Shown here: positions 41,026-50,941 of the stretch, piece after piece
Layout: every line of letters starts with the position of its first letter
Position numbering within the stretch: the stretch's first letter is position 1
DNA from: Prorocentrum cordatum
Taxonomy: Eukaryota; Sar; Dinophyceae; Prorocentrales; Prorocentraceae
NCBI GenBank assembly: GCA_963575745.1
Contig: CAUYUJ010018482.1
Span: 765,928 to 829,927, forward strand
Reading direction: 5' to 3'
DNA length: 64,000 nt
The notes under the pieces: model-generated
What the model was told of the DNA's origin: nothing
Databases searched by the model: none
What the model saw: the letters and a program-made list of their open reading frames with translations, nothing else
Program-made: the position numbers and the translations under genes

Positions 41026-41341
41026 ACTGGCCCCGGTTTGGCATTGACCCAAGTCGCCGGGTCCCCGACCTCGCTCCGCACGCCCGAAGGGGATGCGGAA
41101 AACAGTTATGCTTTTGATCCGCGGGTCGCGCGCGAGCCTCTTCCGGTCGGAGCTAAGCGGGCCGCGCACAGCTTTAAGTCCAAACAATTGCAGGGGAAGA
41201 TTTGTTGATTATTGTGTGGCTATTTTAGAATCTGTTTTGACTATTTTTGATTTTTCGCCCAATGAACAGAGGAAGGAAGGCAGAAGGAGGGGCCCCACGT
41301 CAAGCCACAGAGAGAGGGCAAAGCACCAACGAACAAAAAAA

Positions 41342-41495
41342 AGCGGCAGAGACATGGACTGCTGGAGCTCCGTCCGCCTCTCTCGGTTCTGCGTTAGGGG
41401 CACCTGGACAGCGCCTCCGGCGCCGCCCCCGGCGCGCAGGGGTCCAGCGCAGATCCCAGAAATCCGGCGCGGACCGTCGACCGTTTACGTTTATG
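41342..41495. mobile_element. family A element, diverged
   Basis: Left end 'cggcagagacatggactgctggagctccgtccg', core GGCGCCTCCGGCGCCGCCCC, right end 'ccagcgcagatcccagaaatccggcgcgg...gtttacgtttatgccg'. Left half strongly decayed. Confidence 0.65.
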
Positions 41496-41516
41496 CCGTG
41501 TTTCGTCTGCTATACA

Positions 41517-41687
41517 ATGCCCAGGAGGAAAAGAAACACACAGACACAATTAATCCTCGATTCCCCAGAAATATAGGAAAATATGGGAAGTGGGGGGGAA
41601 GACAGAAACCCAGAAAATATGGAAAAATATGGGGAATACTTTTACTTGTGTGTATTTATTTGTGTGTCCTGGGGCCCCTTCAAATGC
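41517..41687. mobile_element. family B element with ATGCC flanks
   Basis: Starts CAGGAGGAAAAGAAACACAC, ends GGGGCCCCTTCAA. ATGCC lies just outside both ends ('caATGCCcagg', 'caaATGCCcaac'), a possible 5-bp duplication. Confidence 0.75.
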
Positions 41688-42071
41688 CCAACAGCAAGAG
41701 TTGTCCAATTCCGACAGTGGCCGCTGTTGGGGAGGCAGTGCTTTGTCTGCGGCACCAGCAGCGGTTTCTGTGCGAGGAGGACAGGATTTGCCGTCGGTCG
41801 TCGTTACCATTCTGTCCGTGCCCATTTCGATCTTACCGATCTTCGCGCCGTCGACGCTCTGCCCAGTTGCACAACGTAGAACCACAATCACAACTAAGTG
41901 GATTTTTCGGGAGGGCCCATTTGGGGGAGAACCCTCCAGCCTCGACACGAGCGGCCGTCCTGGGACGCCAGACCGACCGCAGCCAGTGATGACGCTGGTT
42001 TCGTTGCTCCGACAGTTTCTGGCATGCGCGAGAGATCCCCCAGAGCGTGTCCTCGATGTCCGAGGAGCAAG

Positions 42072-42243
42072 AATGGCATAAACATACACTTTCGGAGCTC
42101 CCCGCTGATTTCTTGGGTCGGCGCTGGGACCCCCTGGCGGCGCCTCCAGCGCCGCCCCTGGCGCGCTCCGCGCGCCAGGGAGGGGGGCTCCGCGCTGATC
42201 CAAGACATCCGCGCGAAACGCCAAGCGTTTGTGTTTATGCCGT
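42072..42243. mobile_element. family A element
   Basis: GGCATAAACATACACTTTCG to GCGTTTGTGTTTATGCC, with GGCGCCTCCAGCGCCGCC and GGCGCGCTCCGCGCGCC core. 41690-42071, between this and the family B element, has a minus frame (VDGAKIGKIEMGTDRMVTT) of unknown meaning. Confidence 0.85.
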
Positions 42244-42407
42244 TGTTGCTGTCCCTTTAGATGTGGCTGTGGTCGCTTGCTGCTCCCGCCCGGGATGGGG
42301 CAGGCACGTTGTGCCAACGGGCCTCCGCTGAGCGCGGCCCTCGCGCGCCGCAGGCGCCGCCGCCGCCCCCACTTCTTTAGTTGTGATCCTCGACTTCCCA
42401 CTGCTCC

Positions 42408-42530
42408 TCCCCCTCCTCCTCCCCCTCCTCCTCCTCCTCTTCCTCTCCTCCTCCTCCTCTTCCCCTCCTCCTCCTTCTCCTCCTCCTCCTCCTCCTCCTC
42501 CTCCTCTTCCTCTCCTCCTCCCCCTCTGGA
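42408..42530 (+). repeat. CTC array
   Basis: CTC with CTT and CCC interruptions, about 120 bp. Confidence 0.9.
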
Positions 42531-42824
42531 TGCGGCCATGGTCGCGTGCTGCCCCCGCCCAGGCGGGGCCGCACTCGGCACCCACGCCGCCGCCGACGGC
42601 GGCGCCCACCTCCGAGGGCGAGGCGGGCGCCCCGCGCTCTCGCTGGGGAGGGGCGGGGGGGGGGCGCACGGCGGCCGCCGGCGGGGTGAGAGTAAGCGGG
42701 GCCCTCGGGGCGCCGAGGCGCGCCACGGCGCCACGGCGCGCCGACGATGGCCCAGGTGCGACATTCCAGAAAGGGCCTCGGCTTCGAGTGATCGAGAGAT
42801 TTCTAAGGAGGAAGCAGTAATCAT

Positions 42825-42952
42825 GATGGGCCGATGTTCCACCCCCCTTGCCATAGGTAGGAGGAGGAGGAGGAGGAGGAGGAGGAGGAGGAGGAGGACC
42901 TCCGCATCCTCCTCCTACCTATGGTAATTGTGGTGGAAAATTGGCCGACCAA
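42825..42952. mobile_element. hairpin element with GGA array as loop (family S)
   Basis: Arms GGGCCGATGTTCCACC...CCATAGGTAGGAGG and the inverse CCTCCTACCTATGG...GGTGGAAAATTGGCC, about 35 bp with several mismatches. The outer tips resemble those at 32847-33011 (GATGGGC..TTTCCACC). Loop of about 45 bp GGA. Confidence 0.75.
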
Positions 42953-43108
42953 GGTACCTATACCGCTACCCCTCATTCGTTCTCCCCTCTGGAGGCCTCC
43001 TGGGAGGCCCTCGTTGCTACCGCTGGACTCGCCTCGAGATTCTGGGCAGAACGCACCCCGGGAGAGGTCGGGAAGTAGCCGCATCGGTACTTTTTTGTGG
43101 TTTCCCCA
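42953..43108. repeat. family K repeat
   Basis: 'Ggtacctataccgctacccctc', GGCCTCCTGGGAGGCCCTCGT, 'gcagaacgcaccccgggag', 'cgcatcggtac', TGTGGTTTCCCC. See 18337-18498. Confidence 0.7.
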
Positions 43109-43124
43109 GAGAAGTTGGCAATTC

Positions 43125-43310
43125 TTCCTCGGCGGGAGGTGACCATGAAGGGCGGCGGAAGCCGGCGGAAGCAGGACGGAAGGGCGGCTCCGCCGGCAGA
43201 AGTCTGCGGAAGGCCGGCGGAAGCAGGCGGAAGTATGGATTTGCTTTCCAGGAGGTGACATTTCCTCTGGGGTTCAGGGCTTCGGGAGTCCGCCACGGGT
43301 GGCAAGTCCC
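43125..43310. repeat. family L repeat (CGGCGGAAG)
   Basis: 'Cttcctcggcgggaggtga', many GGCGGAAG units, CGGCTCCGCCGGC, 'ttccaggaggtga', GGGTTCAGGGCTTCGGGAGTC. Counterpart 55985-56210 keeps the order. Confidence 0.65.
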
Positions 43311-43620
43311 GCCGATCCTGGCCCCCAAAAATCAACGCACCGAGACCAGAACCGCTGCGGGCTCAGGAGGGGCTCTGGATTCCGCGCCGCTCCCTGGATC
43401 TGGGCCGGGGAGTCGACTCGTGACCGAGGCTTGCCGCGGCCAGAGAAGCCCCTTCGTTCCTGATGCAGCGCTCCCAGTGGTGGCACGATGGCTGCAGGTG
43501 GTATTAGCCGTCCGGCCATGTTGGCACTCCTGAGGCCCTCCTGGGCCCAGCGCGGCGTGCCTCTTTGCCGGCCATCTGGGCCGTTTTGGAAAAACCTCGG
43601 GGGTCCCCAAACGGGGTGGC

Positions 43621-43810
43621 GACCACACCGTGCGGTGAGTCGGGGGGGATTCGGGGTCACCGCACGGTTTTGTGACTCGGGTCGTTCTCCGAGGACGTCT
43701 CGGGCGACAAGGGCCTCCAGGGTCCCAAGACCGTGCGGTGACGGACCGTGCGGTGAGGTCTTTTGGGGTTCCGAGGTCACCGCACGGGCCGTCACCGCAC
43801 CGTTTCGGGA
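43621..43810. repeat. ACCGTGCGGTGA direct and inverted repeats
   Basis: At least six ACCGTGCGGTGA / TCACCGCACGGT units alternate in orientation across about 190 bp with spacers of 10-40 bp; able to form several hairpins. No gene. Confidence 0.75.
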
Positions 43811-43833
43811 CTCCAAACAACCGAGGTCACCAT

Positions 43834-44036
43834 GATCGGGCCGAACAGAAGGGGGGGATATAGGGAAAGGGGGGGGTACGAAATTTGCTGCATGCAGCTG
43901 GTTTCGACCCCGCCGCCTGGCCCGTCACTCGATACATGGGCGCCTTCCCGCGCCGGGAGGCGCTGGGAAAATCAGCTACGTCAGCTGCTTCTCACCCCCC
44001 CCCCGCTTTGCTATCCCCCCCTTTCGCCCGGCCCGA
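43834..44036. mobile_element. family I element
   Basis: TCGGGCCGAACAGAAGGGGGG to CCCCCCTTTCGCCCGGCCCGA, internal ACGAAATTTGCTGCATGCAGC and GGAGGCGCTGGGAAAATCAGC. No clear flanking duplication here, unlike 27538-27758. Confidence 0.8.
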
Positions 44037-44206
44037 CGTGAGCCAGGGCCATCTCGGGCACCCCCGGATTCCTCTTCCCCCCGCGTCCCCCTGCTTGCTC
44101 CTCTGCTCCGCCTACGGGTTCTGGCCCGTGGGCTGCCTGCCACTGGCGCCGGGGGGCCCCGAGCGAGCCGAGGCCCGTCTCGCCCCCTCCAGGCATTCGG
44201 TGGTGT

Positions 44207-44370
44207 TCAGGAGGGGAAAAAATACACAGAGACACAAGGAATCGCCGATTCCCAGGAAAAAGTAGAGGAAGATGTGGGAGTTGGGCGGGAGGACACAAAC
44301 CCAGAAGAGATGGGAAAACATGGGGAATCCTGTTATTTGTGTGTCTGTGTGTGTCCCAGGGCCTCTTCAG
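44207..44370. mobile_element. family B element
   Basis: TCAGGAGGGG, ACACAGAGACACAAGGAATC, GGGAGTTGGGCGGGAGGACA, TTATTTGTGTGTCTGTGTGTG and CCAGGGCCTCTTCA. Confidence 0.75.
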
Positions 44371-44499
44371 TTGTGTGTTGGTCGACCCCCTCCCCCCGGG
44401 GCCGGCCTCTGGCGCCGCGGCGCTGTCGGGAGGCACGGAGAGCCGCCCGCCCCGACTCTTGGACAGCACCCGCGCCCGAGGGAAAGCGAGCCTGCAAAA

Positions 44500-44865
44500 A
44501 AAACGAAAAAAAACGAAGGATTGCAAAACAAAAAACAAACAAAAAATAAACGAAGGATTGCAAACAAAACAAAAACAACAAAAACTAGGTTTTTTTGCAA
44601 TCCTCCACCTGCCATGGGATCACAGGACCGCGGCCGACAGAAGTTGCAAAAAAGGATTGCAAAAAAAACAGGATTGCAAAAAAAAACCCTTCGAAGGATT
44701 GCAAAAAAAAGGATTGCAAAAAAACCTTCGAAGGATTGCAAAAAAAAGGATTGCAAAAAAAACAGGATTTCAAAAAAAACCCTTCGAAGGATTGCAAAAA
44801 AAGGATTGCAAAACAAAAACCCTTTGCAAAAAAGTTTTTTTTGCAATCCTTCGATCACATCCATT
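44500..44865 (+). repeat. GGATTGCAAAAAAA tandem repeat with inverted ends
   Basis: About ten units of GGATTGCAAAAAAA(A/C), some preceded by CTTCGAA. The tract is bounded by inverted units TTTTTTTGCAATCCT at 44590-44605 and 44837-44851. The strong A bias on one strand is exceptional in this window. Confidence 0.85.
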
Positions 44866-44879
44866 TGGTTTGTGTGCAT

Positions 44880-45055
44880 AGAGGCCTCCTAGATGGGGTC
44901 GGAGTGGATGGGGTCGGAGGGTCGCGCCGCACCGCCGACACATCGGCGATGCGTCACCGACGTCGGCGGTGCATCGGCGCCGTCGGCGTGGAGAAAATCG
45001 GGTTCCGCATCGAGCCGCATCGGCGATGCATCGGCGATGCGGCCAGGGAGGCCTA
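44880..45055. mobile_element. family F element
   Basis: GAGGCCTCCTAGATGGGGTC, then GGAGTGGATGGGGTCGGAGG; GATGCATCGGCGATGCGGCC near the right; the right inverted repeat is reduced to GGGAGGCCTAG. Confidence 0.75.
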
Positions 45056-45829
45056 GAATGAATGAAGCCGCGGCGCCCGTAACGCGTCTCACACGCGATT
45101 AGCGTTGAGCCCCCAGTGTAAATCCGTAGGGAATGTTGACCACGGGGCAAATTTGTAAGGCGGATCGGTCTGGCGATTTGTCGTCACGAGTTCCGCGCGC
45201 CCGGAAGGCCCGCACCCGCGCTCGGATTCCCCGCGCGCGCTGACGCCTTCGCGCGCGCGTACGTGATGCACGGCGGGATTGGCGCGCGCGTCATCCCCCG
45301 CGCGCGCCAGCGACGCGAGACGAGCCAGGCGAGCGCCGCTGGCACGCGCGCAGGGGCAATGACGCGCGCGCAACAAACTAGTGACTCACCAATGGCAGTG
45401 CGCAGTCCGTCCGCGTTGCACACGGCGCGAGACCAGGGTCAATGTCAGAGTCATGATTCGGGGCGGGCGGTGCTGCCAGCAGGGAACCAAAAGTCGCCTT
45501 CAAGGGCCACTGCAGGGTCCTTTTCGTCACTTCCCATCCAGGTCACCCCCCTTTACCACCCGCCCTCGGAATAACGCGAGGGACTGGCTGGTTCTCGCCA
45601 GGCCAGGAGGAACTTGGTTAGTACAAGGGGCGCACATTTGTGCAGAACGCTGCCACCCTCGAAGGAGGACAGGATGCCCTTCGTCTTCGACATTTTGGCG
45701 CATCCGTAGGGGGTTATTCGTCGCCGCGGCTGGATTCGCCTCGGAGCCCCGGTCAGAACGTACCCTGGTAGTTCCCCAATCAGAGCTTGCCTCTGCAGGG
45801 GTCCTAGCGGATTCATATGGTTAGGTTAG
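45056..45829. other. no recognisable gene; CG-alternating tract
   Basis: 45195-45375 contains many GCGCGCG runs (CCGCGCGCGC, TCGCGCGCGCG, GGCGCGCGCG). 45698-45780 matches family K. Plus frame 45263-45574 spans the tract without a domain. Confidence 0.5.
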
Positions 45830-45839
45830 TTGCGTCGCC

Positions 45840-46645
45840 GATTTCGGCGGCACGACCAGGTGCCTGGGTACCCGGGTGCCAGGGGAGCTGCGTCGCCGAT
45901 TTCGGCGGCCCGCCCGGGTGCCCGCATGCCCGGGTGCCCGGGTGCCCGGTAGCCCAATAGCCCTATAGCCCTATCCCTATACCTCTATATAGCCCTATAG
46001 CCCTATAGCCCCACAGCCCCATAGCCCCATAGCCCGATAGCCCATTAGCCCTATAGCCCTATAGCCCTATAGCCGTATAGCCCTATTGCCCTATAGCCCT
46101 ATGGCCCTATAGCCCTGTAGCTCCGTAGCCCTATAGCCCCATAGCCCTATAGCCCTACAGCCCTATGGCCCTATGGCCCTACAGCCCTATAAACCTATAG
46201 CCCTATAGCCCTACAGCCCTATAGCCCCCTAGCCCTATAGCCCCACAAACCTACAGTACCATAGTCTTAGAGCCCCATCGCCCCATAGTCTCATAGCCCC
46301 ATCGTCTTATAGCCCAATAGCCCTTTGGCCCAATCGCCCTATAGCCCTATGGCCCTATAATCCTATAGCCCTATAAACCTATAGCTGTATATGCCTGTCG
46401 CCCAATAGCCATATAGCTTTATAGCTCTATAGCCCTATGGTCCTACAGCCCTATAGCCCCCTAGCCCTATAGACCTACAGCCCTATGGCCCTATAGCCCT
46501 ATAGCCCCAGAGCCCCAGAGCCCCATAGCCCAATATCCCTATAGCCCTACAGCCCTATGGCCCTACAGCCCTACAGCCCTATAGCCCTAGAGCCATATAG
46601 ACCTATAGCTCAATAGACCTATAGCCCTATAGCCCCCTAGCGAAA
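45840..46645 (+). repeat. octamer satellite, GTGCCCGG changing to TAGCCCTA
   Basis: First two ~55-bp repeats starting GCGTCGCCGATTTCGGCGGC, then GGTGCCCG octamers (45915-45950), which pass through TAGCCCAA into about 85 TAGCCCTA-type octamers. Variants include CAGCCCTA, TGGCCCTA, AAACCTA. Seven short TAGCCC units reappear at 48362-48390. Confidence 0.9.
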
Positions 46646-46860
46646 GCGCGCCACTGGATCACCCTGTAATTGGAAAAATTGAAGAGGGGGGGGGGTCCGA
46701 ACGCCTCCCCCCTTCAAAGGGGGGGTGAGATTTTCGATCCCCCCCCACCCTCCCCCACTGGCGCTGGAAAGGGGGGGGGTGCGACCCCCCCCTCCCCTCC
46801 GCCCCTTAGCGCCGGACAGAGAGCCGGGGAGAAGGCCTCTCCCGGTTGGGAGTATAGAGT
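46646..46860. other. G/C-run junction between satellites
   Basis: Runs of 7-10 G or C with CCTCCCCCCTTCAAAGGGGG, GATTTTCGATCCCC. Related sequence in opposite orientation occurs at 48140-48210 on the far side of the heptamer array. Confidence 0.65.
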
Positions 46861-48012
46861 AGGGAAAAGTGAGTAGTGAGTAGTGAGTAGAGAGTGGCGA
46901 GTAGTGAGTTGTGAGTAGTGAGTTAGTAGTGAGTAGTGAGTAGTGAGTAGTGAGTAGCGAGTAGTGAGTAGTGAGTAGTGAGTAGTGAGTAGTAAGTATT
47001 GAGTAGGGAGTGGGGGGTAGGGAGTAGTGAGTAGTGAGTAGTGGATAGTGAGTAGCCGGTGGTAAGTAGTGAGTAATGAGTGCGATTAGTGTGCAGTGCG
47101 TAGTGAGTAGTGAGTGGTGAATAGAGAGTAGTGCGTAGTGACTAGTGAGAAGTGAGTAGTGAATAGTGAGTAGCGAGTAGAGAGTAGCGAGTAGCGAATT
47201 GTGAGTAGTGAGTGGTGAGTAGTGACTACTGAATAGTGAGTAGTCAGTAGTGGAGAAGGAGTAGTGAGCAGTGGGTAGTGTGTAGTGAGAGGTGAGTAGC
47301 TAGTAGTTATTTAGAGATTAGCAAATAGTCAGAATCGGGTCGTGGGTAGTGGAAGGTGAGTGGTAGTGATTAGCGAGAAGGGAGTAGCGAGCAGTGAGTA
47401 GTGAGTAGTTAGTAGTGAGTAGTGTGTAGTAAGTTGTGTGTAATGAGATGTGAGAAGGGGCTAGCGATTAGTGGGTAGTGAGTAGTGACTAGTGAGTAGT
47501 GAGTAGTGAGTGGTGAGTGGTGAGTAGTGAGTAGTGTGTGAGTAGGGGGGTTTGAGTTTTGAGTAGCGATCGGAGAGTAGGGAATCGTGAGTAGTGGGTG
47601 GTGAGTAGGGAGTATTCAGTAATCAGTAGCGAGTAGGGGGTAGCGAGTAGTGAGTAGTGAGTAGTGAATGGTGATTCGTGTGTCGTGAGGAGGGGTTTGG
47701 GAGTAGTGAGTAGTGAGTAGTGAGTAGTGGGTGGCGAGTAGTGAGGAGGGAGTAGCGAGTACAGGTTAGGGAGTAGCGAGTAGTGAGTAGTGAGTACTGT
47801 GTAAGGAGTAGCGAGTAACAAATGAGAGTAGTGGATCGGGAGTAGTGAGTAGTGGAAAGTGTTTTGTGGGCCGTGAGTGGTGTGCAGTGAGTCGTGCGTG
47901 GTGCGTAGTGAGCATTGACTATAGAGTAGTGAGTAGTGAATAGTGGCAAGGGAATAGTGAGTGGGAAGCAGTCAGTTTGGTAGTGGGTAGTGAGTGATGA
48001 GTATCGAGTGCT
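46861..48012 (+). repeat. heptamer satellite AGTGAGT, ~1.15 kb
   Basis: About 160 units of GTGAGTA with frequent single-base variants (GCGAGTA, GGGAGTA, GTGGGTA). Tyr/Leu/Thr/Ser-rich minus frames at 47489-47949 are artefacts of the 7-bp period. Confidence 0.95.
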
Positions 48013-48355
48013 GTTTGGGGCTAGGGTTAGGAGTTGGGCTTAGGGTCTGGGGTCAGGGTGAGGATTAGGGTTAGGGGTGGTAGGGGGGGGGCGGGTTCTG
48101 GAGTCAGGGGGCGGCGTGGCGAAAGGGGGATGGGGGGGGATTTTCGAGCCCATGGGGGGGGGGCGGGGTTGTTCGGAGGCCCCCCTCACCTTTTGAAGGG
48201 GGGAGGGGGGGGGCTTCCCCGACGACGGACCGGGAAAAAGGGGGGGGGGTCCCGACGACGGACCAGGAAAGGGGGGGGGGAGGGTTCTCCGACGACGGAC
48301 CGGGGAAAGGGGTGCGGGGGGGGTCCCCCCCCCCCTGGGGAGATCCAGCAGCGCG
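48013..48355 (+). repeat. telomere-like degenerate TTAGGG tract and G-rich tandem repeat
   Basis: 48013-48082 reads GGGGCTAGGGTTAGGAGTTG, GGCTTAGGG, GATTAGGGTTAGGGG. Then 48225-48310 has three units of CGACGACGGACC.GG(A)AAGGGGGGGG. Long G runs throughout could form quadruplexes. Confidence 0.7.
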
Positions 48356-48390
48356 CCCTCCCCAATAGCCCTATAGCCGATAGCCCTAAA

Positions 48391-49349
48391 AAGACTCTGA
48401 TTGGGGCTTTTCTTCGGTATCATATAGGAACGTGCATTGCGTGACGTTTAAATAAGCACCACATTGGGTTCAGGAGGGCCTCTGGTTTTCGGGCCGTTCC
48501 TTGGGTGCCTGGTCGGGGGGGGGACGCGTTCGTGGCCAAGGCTCGTCGCTGCTACAAAAGAATCGCCCTTCTCCTCCTCGCTCAGCGCTGCTTACGGTAG
48601 ATTGATGGCTGTACGGTGGGGGCGTTGGTTAAGGAGTGTCCAGGAGGCTTCAGACCCTGGAGGGTTCGTTTTCATGTGAGGACGTCTGTGGTATCGATGG
48701 TCAAACCTCGATTGGTGGTCCACCTTTTTCAGACTCTGGACTCCTCATCTTAGGGTTCCTTATCCAATGCCCTCACAGTAGCGGTGTCGGTATTCTTTGT
48801 TCCCCCAGTCCAACTCTTCCAGCCTACGCCCTTGCACCCAACAAAAATTCACAATGGCGTCATCGAGGGTATTCACCGCCGCCTTCGTGAGCACGCCCTC
48901 AGGTTTGGGCGGCGCGAAAGAGCCGCCACGGCCGGATCTGAAGCCTCTGCAAGCCTTGTGGTGCACTTCCAGCCGCTGGTACCTACTCAGGATGAAAAGC
49001 CCGCCCCTTGGGAAGGGGCCAGGATCGTGCCATGGCGAGCGCAAGTTGCCTCGGGCGCCACGCGACGTTTGTGCGGCAGCATGCGGAATCGCTTGTGCGA
49101 GCCTGTGAGCTCCTTGCCCCGTAGAGCTGGATGCACACGACCTGGCCCGCACAGGCGAGAGCTGGACAGGCGTGGCCGCATGTCGTTCTAGCGCTCGACA
49201 CTCGTGTGGCTGGGTGCGCCGGCCCGCCCGCGCGTGCATGCAGCTTGCGGCCTCCACGTTCTCCGCACACGCATCTGACCTCCAGATGCTTCCAGCTTCG
49301 TGGTGTGAGCGTGGGCACAGACGCGGGGCTCGTCTCGATCCCTCCGGTG
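48391..49349. other. no confident gene; minus-strand frame 48760-49257
   Basis: The C-terminal 60 codons of that frame (VLTKAAVNTLDDAIVNFCWV, RRLEELDWGNKEYRHRYCEG) look protein-like with balanced composition. It lacks a recognised domain, and a plus frame (48784-49191) covers the same bases. Confidence 0.3.
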
Positions 49350-49700
49350 CGAGGCGATTCGATTCCGATGGCTTCCGATTCCGACCCGATTCGATTTGGG
49401 ATTCCGCTCTGGCCTCCGATGTCCCCCATTGGAGGCATACACCTTAGGCGATGCTTAAGAAAACTTAAGTTTTCGGCCAGAGTCTCGATTATTCTTAATT
49501 TTTCAATGGAAATCCTAAGATTTGAATGGAAATGTTGGGTTTTTCTTCAAGTTCTGAGACTATGAATTTCTTAACCCATGATTTCTTAAGCATTTCGCAG
49601 GGTGTACTGGCCTCTCGGTCTCCGCCGATGCGACTCTTCCCGACTCGGGCGCCGACCTCCGCCGAGCCGATCCGTCTCGGTCGCCGGTGCGACTGTGGTC
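49350..49700. repeat. family U repeat split by a family E element
   Basis: Left part 49350-49437 (GATTCCGATGGC, TTCCGATTCCGACCCGATTC, 'ctctggcctccgatgtcccccattggaggca') and right part 49607-49700 ('ctggcctctcggtctccgccgatgcgactcttcccgac') together follow the order of 18515-18745. Confidence 0.65.
49438..49606. mobile_element. family E element inserted in family U
   Basis: TACACCTTAGGCGATGCTTAAG to CTTAAGCATTTCGCAGGGTGTA, TA at both boundaries (49438-49439, 49605-49606). Confidence 0.9.
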
Positions 49701-49737
49701 GATCCGCTGCTGGGGCGTCCTGCAGACGTCGCCCCCC

Positions 49738-49794
49738 TCCTCCTCCTCCTCCTCCTCCTCCTCCTCCCCCTCCTCCTCCTCCTCCTCCTCCTCC
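49738..49794 (+). repeat. CTC array abutting the spliced-leader relic
   Basis: About 18 CTC triplets with one CCC. The last triplet touches the first base of the spliced-leader sequence. Confidence 0.9.
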
Positions 49795-49816
49795 TCCGTA
49801 GCCATTTTGGCTCAAG
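49795..49816 (+). other. dinoflagellate spliced-leader (DinoSL) exon relic
   Basis: All 22 bases match the known DinoSL (TCCGTAGCC...TTTTGGCTCAAG). It is followed by CCGG rather than the GT donor expected in a spliced-leader RNA gene, so this is the leader as found on a mature mRNA, copied back into DNA. Such relics upstream of genes are established for dinoflagellates (recycling of processed cDNAs). Confidence 0.93.
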
Positions 49817-50054
49817 CCGGCTCGGCTCAGGGTCGGGGCCGCAGGCCCGCCGCCCCCTGCCCGACGCCACCGGCGCCTGGCCCGCACGGACCTGCCCGCC
49901 GCCCGTCGCCCTCCCGCGCCGGGGGTGGCGGGCGGTGGAGGCTGAGGAAGGGCAGCCATGGCGGCGGCTCCCCCTCGGGGTTGAGCCGCCCCTCCCGCCC
50001 GCGCTGGCCCCTCGCGGCGGCCGGCCGCTGGGCGCCTCCGGCGCGAGCCACCTG

Positions 50055-50372
50055 ATGCTCGAAGTGGCGGACGCGGCGCTGACCGCCCCCTCCCTGCCCG
50101 CGGCGGCGCTCGTGGCGGCGCGTGGCTTTGGAGACGGCCCGATGGCGCGGCAGATCAAGGCCAAGCGCTTCGTCTCGAGGCGCCGTGCTGCGACGCGCGC
50201 CGCGCGCCGCCCGCGCCGCCTGCTGGGCGGGATCGTGTGCCTGGAGGCGCTGCTGGACGCCTTCTTCGAGCGCTGGCTGCTGCTCGCGCTGGCACCGCCC
50301 CGGGTCAAGGACCTCGAGGGCGGCAAGAATTGGGTGCACGGCGAGGAGTTGCTGCTCCTCGGGGTCCTCTGA
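50055..50372 (+). CDS. ORF downstream of the spliced-leader relic, unknown function
   Basis: ATG at 50055 opens MLEVADAALTAPSLPAAAL and continues through QIKAKRFVSRRRAATR, LLGGIVCLEALLDAFFERWL and VKDLEGGKNWVHGEELLLLG to the stop at 50372 (105 aa). The frame is open upstream through the leader itself, so the start is a guess. An earlier ATG at 49958 gives only a nine-residue peptide. If the leader marks an mRNA 5' end, 49817-50054 is 5' UTR or N-terminal coding. Basic central part and a hydrophobic Leu-rich segment; no family recognised. Confidence 0.45.
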   Translation: MLEVADAALTAPSLPAAALVAARGFGDGPMARQIKAKRFVSRRRAATRAARRPRRLLGGIVCLEALLDAFFERWLLLALAPPRVKDLEGGKNWVHGEELLLLGVL

Positions 50373-50492
50373 GGAGGCCCGTGGCCGGGGGCCTTGTCCG
50401 AGGGACGGGCCCCCGCGGTGGTCGGGGGGCCCACCCAGCGAGGGGGCCCCCCGCGGCGGGAGGGTCGGCACCGGCTCCTCCTGTGGCTCGCG

Positions 50493-50605
50493 GATCCTCC
50501 CTCCTCCTTTTCCTCCTCCAAGTCCTCCTTTTCCTCCTCCACCTCCTCCTCCTCCCCCTCCTCCTCCTCATCCTCCTCCGCCTCCTCCGTCTCCTCCGCC
50601 AAGAT
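50493..50605 (+). repeat. CTC/CTTTTCCTC array
   Basis: Pyrimidine tract 120 bp downstream of the ORF stop. 50606-50940 has no recognised gene; CCCGGC/GAACTGGCCAG-like inverted bits occur at 50780-50930. Confidence 0.8.
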
Positions 50606-50941
50606 CCTTTCCTTTCTGATTGTTCTATCCTGGGTCTCTCTTCCTGGCCGCTAGGGTGCCAGGAACCATTGGAAACGAGCACAATTACAAATGAGCACGA
50701 TTAGAAATGAACGACGTGCAGTGGGGTATAGCAAGGTCCCCAGGTGAGGGGACCCGGCTATTGGCAGGGCCCCGGAGCCCCTGAACTGGCCAGAATCACT
50801 GAGCCAGGCCTGCCGTAGCTGGTGCTTTTTCGGGCGACGGCAGTTCTGGTCAGTAGAATTGGGCGGGGGGGGCGTCCCCCCCGGTACTCATCGCTAAACC
50901 AGGTCCCACTAACTCCAGTTCTGCCAACGCCCGAACCAGGG

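Noticed and set aside
47489-47949. Minus-strand Tyr/Leu/Ser/Thr-rich ORFs
   Set aside because: Direct product of the 7-bp AGTGAGT array.
48013-48082. True internal telomere array
   Set aside because: Only a few degenerate TTAGGG words, no run of perfect units; kept only as a resemblance.
49795-49816. Functional spliced-leader RNA gene
   Set aside because: The leader is not followed by a GT splice donor; only the exon sequence is present.
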